Below are positions 59,301-64,000 of a DNA stretch of 64,000 bases, piece after piece. Position 1 is the first letter of the stretch. Every line of letters begins with the position of its first letter. The notes beneath the pieces were generated by a model that worked only from the letters and a program-made list of their open reading frames with translations, did not search any database and was not told the origin of the DNA. The stretch covers positions 124,001 through 188,000 of the forward strand of contig NZ_JBBHJW010000009.1 in the NCBI RefSeq assembly GCF_037482845.1. The letters run 5' to 3'. Both the position numbers and the translations under genes were made by a program. Source of the DNA: Paucibacter_B soli (lineage in GTDB: Bacteria > Pseudomonadota > Gammaproteobacteria > Burkholderiales > Burkholderiaceae_C).

Positions 59301-61890
59301 CAACCTCTCGCGCGCCTTCATGATGGCCGTCAACGCCGACCAGTCGGCAGACCTGGCGATCAATGCCCTGAAGGAGGGTCGCAAGCCCGTCATCACGGTC
59401 GAGAACACTATGGAGACGGTGCTCAAGGAGTTGATCGACGGCGTCGAGCTGGACCACGAGCTCCTGAGCGAAGCGATTCGCGCAGCGGGCGACCAGTCGA
59501 GCCTTGCTGCTGCCGATCCCCTGGCCAACGTCGGCAACGAGCCGGGTCTCTTCGACGGCCTGGCTGAGCAGGGTGACGAGAAGAAGGGTCGCTCCAAGCT
59601 GCCCGAAGTCATCGAGCTCGGCCGCACCGTGAGCTTCAAGGACATCCTGCACAAGTATGTCGACTCGATGTTCAAGGCATCGAAGCAGACTCGCAAGGGC
59701 AATCGACTCATCAGCAGCACGCCGATGAATCTGATGACGCCAGAGCTGGAGGACTCCGTCGCCCAGCTCAAGATGATGATCGACGCGATGCCTGACGTCC
59801 CGTTGTCGCCTATCGACCTGGTGCGCGACCGAATCTCCGAGGCCGGCTACACCGTCGATGAAATCTCTGGTCGTCGCATGCGCCTCCAGGTCAATGCCGA
59901 CGGGACCCACCGCGTCGTGCGCATGTCCGAGCGCAAGAAGCTTCCGCTGAAGAATGCCTTCAACAATGGCTCTCTGGATGCGTTGATCCTCTCGAAGTCT
60001 GGATCGACTGGCATTTCTCTGCACGCCAGCCGCACCTTTGGCGATCAAAGCCAGCGTGAGCTGATCGAACTCCAGCCGGCCTCTGACATCGCCCAGCGCC
60101 TCCAGTTCTGGGGTCGCGTGAATCGCAAGGGTCAGGTCTGCTGGCCAGTCATCCACATGGTCAGTTCAGGCTTGCCTGCTGAGAACCGCCTCATCACGAT
60201 GCAGAACGCCAAGCTGCGCAAGATGAGTGCCAACATCAGCGGCAATGCTGACAACTCGGCCTTGAACGAGGATGTCCCTGACATCCTGAACAAGATTGGC
60301 AACGAGGTCTGCTATCGCTGGATGGAATCCAACCCGCAAGTCAGTCGAATCATTGGCTACCGGGTTGGTGAGATCCCAGAAGATCAGGCCAAGTTTGGCA
60401 ACACCAAGTTCGTTGACATGCTGACCGGCCGACTGCTGATGTTGGATGTGGACACGCAGACTCGCGTCTATCGTGAAATCACCGCTGAGTTCAAGGCCCT
60501 CATTGAGCAGTACGAACTCGAGGGGGTCAATCCTTTGAAGTCGGCGGAATACGATCTGCGAGCCCAGAAGACAGGCAGTGCAGTTTTGCAGGTCGCCGGC
60601 GGCTACGACTCCGTTTTCAATGAAGCCGTGACAGTAACCGAGCTCACCTACCCAATCCAACTCCCAGGCCTGAACAAGGACGAGGTTTTGGCTGCCATCG
60701 AGATCGGCCGGGCCGCACTGGTGGAAAAGTTTGGCAAGGACTTCGCCAAGGTTGTCGTCGCAAACAGTGACCGCGCCTTGACACCAGCCCTGCATGGCAT
60801 GCTACCCAAGCGCTTCGCCACCATCGAACAGGCGATGATGGACGATAAGCCGAACGCGGTCAGGAATGCCGCCAACAAGTTCGCCTGGCTGTCCAAACGC
60901 CTGCCGAAATGCACGCCAGGATCTGTGCTGACCTTCACCGATCCCGGGAATGCTGAAGCACTCGGAACCGGAAATGATGATGATGCGCGTCACGATATCT
61001 CCGACTATGTTTTTGGATACGGTGATGGAATTTTCATCACCGGCTGGAAAGTTCCGGAGACCAATTTCCTTTCCATGGCTGAGTACAAGCTGACTGGCTA
61101 CTCGCTGAAATCTCGTAAGAAGATTGAGATTTCTCTGTCCTCCCTCTACACGAGAACCTGCATGACTACGATCAATGCAGCAAAGGACACCATAAAGAGC
61201 ATCGAATCGGACTACGAGCGGATCTTCGAATCGCTTTCGCAGCCGGTAGTCGGCAGCGAGAAGCGGATCATTCTCGAGGGGAATCTGTATCGGGCGGCCG
61301 AAATTGCCGAGACCCAAAAGCAAGGTACTGCCGTCACCTATTCGGACGAACGCGGTATTTGGCACCACGCGATCCTGATGCCGAAGTCGCAAACTTTGAA
61401 GACGATCCATGAGCTTCCGGTTTCCGTTGACACGGCTGAGACGCTGATCGCGGCCTTTGCCTCAAAAACTGAACAGGGGGAATACCTCGAGGTTTGCGAT
61501 GACCATCGCCTCAAGTCTGATACTCGCCAGTACAGCATCCATGGTCGAACTGGCCACGTCTACATCAATGTCTACGCCTCAGCCGAAAAAGGTGCCTGGA
61601 TTCTGAACAATGCCGAGATCAAGTCTTGCCTCAAGAATGCAGACTTTGAAGGATCACGAGGCAGTCGCGGTGCCCGTGTCCTACCTGGTCTCGAAGAGAA
61701 GTTCTTCTCGGAGTTCATGCGTGCTGCGAACGATTCCAGCGCTCAGGTCTCCATGAGCGGCGGCATGCGAGAGTGGTACAACGACTACCTTACGAAAAAG
61801 CTCGATGCCAAGGTAGATCAGAAGACCGTCGACGCTGCGATGTCGAACAACGATGAGGAAGAACTCGGCGCACTTCTGGCTATGCACTGA
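56329..61890 (+). CDS. Giant strawberry-notch (SBNO)-type helicase with degenerate methylase-like region
   Basis: 1853 aa from the ATG at 56329 (a GTG three codons earlier is weaker). Residues about 320-460 look like a decayed N6-adenine methylase: a GLTVFLLSTEKAG segment and FEIAGLVDIAPSLIGPG..DGSRMVVVGRKR. No SAM-binding or NPPF/DPPY motif is present. The SF2 core follows: Walker A EADATGLGKGRVAA (about 588), DEAH-like LILDESHVAAG (about 814), YSSATF, and the C-terminal SGSTGISLHASR with motif VI QRLQFWGRVNRKGQ (about 1260). Phage and plasmid relatives such as P1 DarB act in DNA defence evasion. Another 550 residues follow motif VI with no known domain. The ~100-bp upstream interval has a terminator but no obvious promoter. 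Confidence 0.85.
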   Translation: MSQNIAPSPRKRPWPDMSAYGIHFGVLDMPNGEPRMVMVDRDGAWRELARRMGFSQSRWFGLYVKSSLKLDIPGFGTNFPLASVLQLTDQEIRDRVRPLILERRDQRLSQMAAGKGRLSWHPTKTLVAEAVNQVAGNSVDESDGDASDTLSPAAALRQTLFLGLNAQGQEVYESGDGQRFAKSGVSIIAREAGEVSSGPMFLRATTNEELVQVAAGMVKEIQGGRRLHSDDFIRYVEAVSGPNSTEDKSVVSRFHAAVDAAMLERVSSVEGAGQDAFEAALQLHEGRPPFWRESGTWTTPLPIAVVMQSLASASALSSESGELPKVIDISSAPGSHSWSFGAESVSQSSIPEHDIALGAVFGEALDPQSLGGVRVTRTDSEALLSAIGKRNPDGLTVFLLSTEKAGKLDNEFRRVISALGQRFEIAGLVDIAPSLIGPGATDGSRMVVVGRKRSEPDYAFSVGADIPVLFDYGSLWSWAESLRASQMGEVHTFGDDGREENRWQAPYIASSQVSEPETMSPRNLLGPVRMALAHIVDSNGLGIDEFVCSKLGWTMEQLEQRLSSEQTDAVAIGIQSIDDGMGMVEADATGLGKGRVAATLAVYAKKIGMPVVFMTEKADLFSDFYRDVQDINCMDELGNPFIVNNELIVRDTATQKEIARSPKRDAAQMTMACGDFPADHDIVLATYSQFNRKYESGSAFRNSILARCIRDLLKTDADVFAALSKAGSQLGLGDYASNGVTTLDGAVAYEKSASLAFRARGESDLADQADRNAALLQLSKDDMLKDLSERIKSDMTTLKHQWLYSGAFNGALLILDESHVAAGEKSQTGTNLRFLVENAGAVAYSSATFAKDIGNFILYSRLFPSNLRASTIGETLTRGGEAMQEIVSGMLAKDGRLIRREHDLSNLEFKVTVDKDRKERNEYWANGFAQVLAAMSYVSGEVEEIAISMNEELEKSLKAAKKSKSGPNGSSNAPAVPTVGVQYTNFSSKFYNLSRAFMMAVNADQSADLAINALKEGRKPVITVENTMETVLKELIDGVELDHELLSEAIRAAGDQSSLAAADPLANVGNEPGLFDGLAEQGDEKKGRSKLPEVIELGRTVSFKDILHKYVDSMFKASKQTRKGNRLISSTPMNLMTPELEDSVAQLKMMIDAMPDVPLSPIDLVRDRISEAGYTVDEISGRRMRLQVNADGTHRVVRMSERKKLPLKNAFNNGSLDALILSKSGSTGISLHASRTFGDQSQRELIELQPASDIAQRLQFWGRVNRKGQVCWPVIHMVSSGLPAENRLITMQNAKLRKMSANISGNADNSALNEDVPDILNKIGNEVCYRWMESNPQVSRIIGYRVGEIPEDQAKFGNTKFVDMLTGRLLMLDVDTQTRVYREITAEFKALIEQYELEGVNPLKSAEYDLRAQKTGSAVLQVAGGYDSVFNEAVTVTELTYPIQLPGLNKDEVLAAIEIGRAALVEKFGKDFAKVVVANSDRALTPALHGMLPKRFATIEQAMMDDKPNAVRNAANKFAWLSKRLPKCTPGSVLTFTDPGNAEALGTGNDDDARHDISDYVFGYGDGIFITGWKVPETNFLSMAEYKLTGYSLKSRKKIEISLSSLYTRTCMTTINAAKDTIKSIESDYERIFESLSQPVVGSEKRIILEGNLYRAAEIAETQKQGTAVTYSDERGIWHHAILMPKSQTLKTIHELPVSVDTAETLIAAFASKTEQGEYLEVCDDHRLKSDTRQYSIHGRTGHVYINVYASAEKGAWILNNAEIKSCLKNADFEGSRGSRGARVLPGLEEKFFSEFMRAANDSSAQVSMSGGMREWYNDYLTKKLDAKVDQKTVDAAMSNNDEEELGALLAMH

Positions 61891-61904
61891 TTTCTCGCCC
61901 AAGC

Positions 61905-61942
61905 AAAAGGCCCTGAACTATCGTTCAGGGCCTTTTCTTTTT
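61905..61942. terminator. Strong terminator after the helicase gene, its T-run used as IS target
   Basis: A perfect 14-bp stem (61905-61918 with 61923-61936, loop TATC) includes AAAAGGCCCTGAAC. It is followed by a T-rich tract. The last eight bases, TTCTTTTT, are the left copy of the target duplication of the adjoining insertion sequence. Confidence 0.9.
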
Positions 61943-62940
61943 GGCTCTTTGCTCATTAGCTGTTGACGAACTCAAGCGCCGACGGCCAGAGCCAGGAACG
62001 GCGCGGGCTGGCGGGGAGCTTGTGCTGACCGGTCGATGGCCCGGAACCAGCCCAGGTAGCTGGCCAGGTACGAACTGGCGACGCCCTTGAAGCGGCGCAT
62101 CCAGTTCTTGAGCCGACCGTGATAGCCGTTGGCGTTCTGAATGTGCCAGGCGCCCTGAACGCGTTGGCCTTTGGAGATGTTCAGCGCGTGGTGCTCAATG
62201 CCCAGGTGCCGGGCTGCCGCTCCGAGTGCCCCGCCACAGTCCGTGCACAGTACAGCGTCGCGGGCCAGCACCCGTGCCAATGCTTCGATGGTGTGCGCCT
62301 TGTCTGCCCTCTCCAGGATGAAGTCTGCCGTGGCGCCAGAACGGTCGCGAGCCACCAGCACCGGCTCTTGCTCGTCGGACAGGCCGCGCTTGGCGGCGCT
62401 GCCACCGCGATGCCGAGGTTTGCGCGAGCGTACCGGCTGACCCTTGCTGGAGCGCAGGAAGTAGGTCTCGTCGGCCTCGACCACACCCTGCAGCAGCTGG
62501 GCCTTCACGCCCTGGGTCAGTCGCAGGAAGCGGTGGCGCCAGCGGAACGCCGTGCTGGGCGCCACGGTCAGCATCGCGGCCGACTGGTGCACGCTCAACC
62601 CGTCGCGCAGCACCTGGGCTTGCTGTTCCCACTTGTCGGTAGCGCCGCAACCCACTGGCGTGGCCATGGCGTACCAGGCGCGTACTGCTGCAATGCGGGC
62701 ACATGCTCGGCCGGGATTCCAGCACCTCGACCACCCGGGCCACGTCGTCGGTCTCGCTCAAGACCGATAGCAGTTGCTGCTTCTGCGAGGGCGTCAGCTT
62801 CGCCGCCTGTTCCAGCAACTTCTCCATCTCTCGACTGCGCATGCCTGGCTCCTCAGGCCCCAATCCCTAGGCCTTGCCTGCCAGTCTTCACGACCAGTAG
62901 CTCACCAGATGAGCCTGCAACAGATAACGAGCAAAGAGCC
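61943..62940. mobile_element. IS1595-family insertion sequence, internally deleted
   Basis: 998 bp. The ends are inverted repeats: GGCTCTTTGCTC at 61943-61954 matches the reverse complement of 62929-62940 exactly. Similarity continues to about 23 bp with two mismatches (TTAGCTGTTG against TTATCTGTTG). Identical 8-bp direct repeats TTCTTTTT flank it (61935-61942 and 62941-62948), the duplication length of IS1595. Ends beginning GGC and the transposase domain agree with that family. The transposase gene is broken, so the copy can move only with help in trans. Confidence 0.93.
61972..62842 (-). pseudogene. IS1595-family transposase, frameshifted by an internal deletion
   Basis: The first frame (from the ATG at 62842) gives MRSREMEKLLEQ..., the half zinc finger CPHCSSTRLVRHGHASGLRR and then leaves frame near 62655. 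The second frame continues with KWEQQAQVLRDG, the STAFRWRHRFL region, the catalytic Asp in VVEADETYF, the second Asp in LCTDCGGAL, and the HIQNANGYHGRLKNWMRRF box (Asn-type DDN triad) to the stop at 61972. The usual second CxxC and the FNALTGTPLARLR block between the frames is missing, about 65 bp. This explains the frameshift and shows a true deletion, not programmed frameshifting. Confidence 0.88.
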
Positions 62941-62964
62941 TTCTTTTTTGGGACTGTGGTGGCT

Positions 62965-64000
62965 TCAGGCCTCCATTGGTCTGGTCACCTCAGTGAATCC
63001 AGCTGGAGCAGGCTTCTCCTCATCCTTGAAAACGATGAGAACCGCTTCTGTGTAAGAGGATCTTGGGGACGAGAGTCTCGCTCCAACTGCGGGGCCGACA
63101 CCCACTAGGTTGAGCCCCTGGAGTGCGGTAGCCCCATTTCTGGTTGGCATCCAGACGACGCTCAAGAATGAGCCTTCATCGGCTCCTCTGACATTCTTGC
63201 ATTCGAATAGGAAGTCAACTTCCTGTCCGCGTGATCCCGATAGAATAGAAAATGATTCATTTGAGACCAAGATGGACGCATCGGACTGGACAAGTACGGC
63301 CGGCTCAGATATCGAGTCGATGACCGCTTTGAACCAGGCCTCCGGGCTCTGCCCGTCCTCTTCAATGGCTCCGGTACTCTCACATGGGGTGCCAATGAAA
63401 ATCATCTCATTCATCTTGCCTGAGCTGACCGTAAACCTGAACTGCCTTCGCTTGCCCGCCACGTCATGCAGCCAGACCGCGTAGGGCGGAAGCGCGTCCC
63501 CAGGACCGATGCTACTCTCCGTGCAGTCAGCAGCAACCGACTCCCGTAGTCTTCTCCAAGACTCTCGAGACCCCGAATGCATCAAGGCAGTCGCCGCCTC
63601 ATCGTCCAGTTCGATCCTGCCATCGCCCGCCTTGCGAAGTAGCGGGTCTGCCCCAAAAGCATTCCAGGCCGCAGAGTTCACGTAACTCCAGGTTAAGTTT
63701 CTCCCAACCACAACCACACAGACGCCTGCATTCGCGAGGGCAGTCTGTCGATTGGCCATCAGGATTCGAAGCTTTCCAAGGCCGCGCCTAGCCTCGGCAA
63801 TTCGCTCACCTGCACAGACTGCAATGTAGAGCGCAGCTATCGCGACGCATAGACCAACAATCACAAATCCAAGCCGAGTCCCTGCTGGCTCGCCCTTGAG
63901 CAACAGGACACCAACCAGCGTGACAGCGCTGAAGCTAGACAACCCGTGAGCAAGTCCTCGCAAAGTCATCGCTGCGGGGATGGCGTAGGCAGAGCATAGA
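62965..64000 (-). CDS. Membrane protein with PAS-like domains (5' end outside window)
   Basis: The frame is open to the window edge. A Met lies at 63969, but upstream codons continue a plausible hydrophobic run (SAYAIPAA), so the gene probably starts beyond 64000. The visible part has two membrane helices (about 12-28 and 33-50 from that Met), then a coiled segment (AGERIAEARRGLGKLRILMAN) and a PAS-like domain (NAGVCVVVVGRNLTWSYVNS). A second PAS-like domain lies near the end (DSISEPAVLVQSDASILVSN). No kinase, cyclase or MCP output follows. It resembles the sensory half of a signalling protein. The C-terminus ends 24 bp from the insertion sequence but is not cut by it. Confidence 0.6.
   Translation of the reverse strand, partial: LCSAYAIPAAMTLRGLAHGLSSFSAVTLVGVLLLKGEPAGTRLGFVIVGLCVAIAALYIAVCAGERIAEARRGLGKLRILMANRQTALANAGVCVVVVGRNLTWSYVNSAAWNAFGADPLLRKAGDGRIELDDEAATALMHSGSRESWRRLRESVAADCTESSIGPGDALPPYAVWLHDVAGKRRQFRFTVSSGKMNEMIFIGTPCESTGAIEEDGQSPEAWFKAVIDSISEPAVLVQSDASILVSNESFSILSGSRGQEVDFLFECKNVRGADEGSFLSVVWMPTRNGATALQGLNLVGVGPAVGARLSSPRSSYTEAVLIVFKDEEKPAPAGFTEVTRPMEA

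Noticed and set aside
58651..60156. 501-codon minus-strand frame opposite the helicase
   Set aside because: Antisense of the SBNO core; Asp/Leu/His-rich composition typical of a mirror frame in GC-rich DNA.
62195..62660. Programmed frameshift in the IS1595 transposase
   Set aside because: The second half of the zinc finger and the FNALTGTPLA block are absent between the frames, so this is a deletion.
1..64000. CRISPR arrays, tRNA and rRNA genes
   Set aside because: No regularly spaced repeats and no cloverleaf or rRNA sequence were seen in the intergenic regions.

Overview
The window reads as the backbone of a large conjugative plasmid, or a plasmid-like integrative element, from a moderately GC-rich proteobacterium. 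Pseudomonas or Burkholderiales are my best guesses, but nothing fixes the genus. The basis is an IncI/Dot-Icm-type (MPF-I) conjugation apparatus, a type IVB thin-pilus operon, a ParM-like partition ATPase, plasmid primosome genes (dnaB, dnaC, a DnaT-like gene), two tyrosine recombinases, a HipA-type module and an insertion sequence. I see no rRNA, tRNA, CRISPR array, relaxase, coupling protein, Rep initiator or complete oriV.

Layout. Position 1-3.8 kb: the end of an unknown gene, an AcrVA2-like gene overlapping rnhB, a small ORF and a tyrosine recombinase. 3.9-9.3 kb: an unusual membrane histidine kinase lacking its phospho-acceptor His, a small membrane protein, dsbC and an OmpR-type two-component pair. 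9.4-17.6 kb: a Pil-Chp-like chemosensory array (CheA hybrid, MCP, CheW, CheY) with a PilT-like ATPase. 17.7-26.9 kb: thin-pilus genes pilS, pilR, pilQ, a catalytically dead IS200-like TnpA, pilP, pilO, pilN, pilL. 26.9-28.3 kb: parR/parM-like genes joined to the pil operon. 28.3-31.4 kb: traK-J-I-H (IcmT, DotB, DotC, DotD). 31.6-39.8 kb: a non-transfer block with a recombinase, a HipA fusion, RecD2, a sigma-region-4-like protein and an XRE-like regulator. 39.9-51.1 kb: traU, two unknown genes, icmJ/traT, traR, traQ, traP, traO, traN, a small gene and traM, in the R64 order. 51.2-54.6 kb: dnaB, dnaC and a DnaT-like gene. 54.7-61.9 kb: two plus-strand genes, one unknown and one a giant strawberry-notch helicase. 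61.9-62.9 kb: a decayed IS1595-family element with intact ends. 63-64 kb: a PAS-like membrane protein running off the edge.

The genes form a self-transfer and maintenance programme. The thin pilus probably provides mating contact and is steered by the Chp array. The Dot/Icm-like channel moves DNA, and DnaB/DnaC/RecD2/helicase proteins process or replicate it. DsbC helps fold envelope parts, and ParMR/HipA-type genes may stabilise the element. Thirteen promoters share -35/-10 spacing. Most also share a TATGTGATAT-like sequence running into the -10, which suggests one regulatory circuit over transfer, pilus, partition, replication and cargo genes. The most interesting points are this promoter family, the domesticated TnpA inside the pilus operon, the HipA fusion, the partition genes inside the pilus transcription unit, and the AcrVA2-like gene. 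All functions come from reading motifs by eye; no database search was run.
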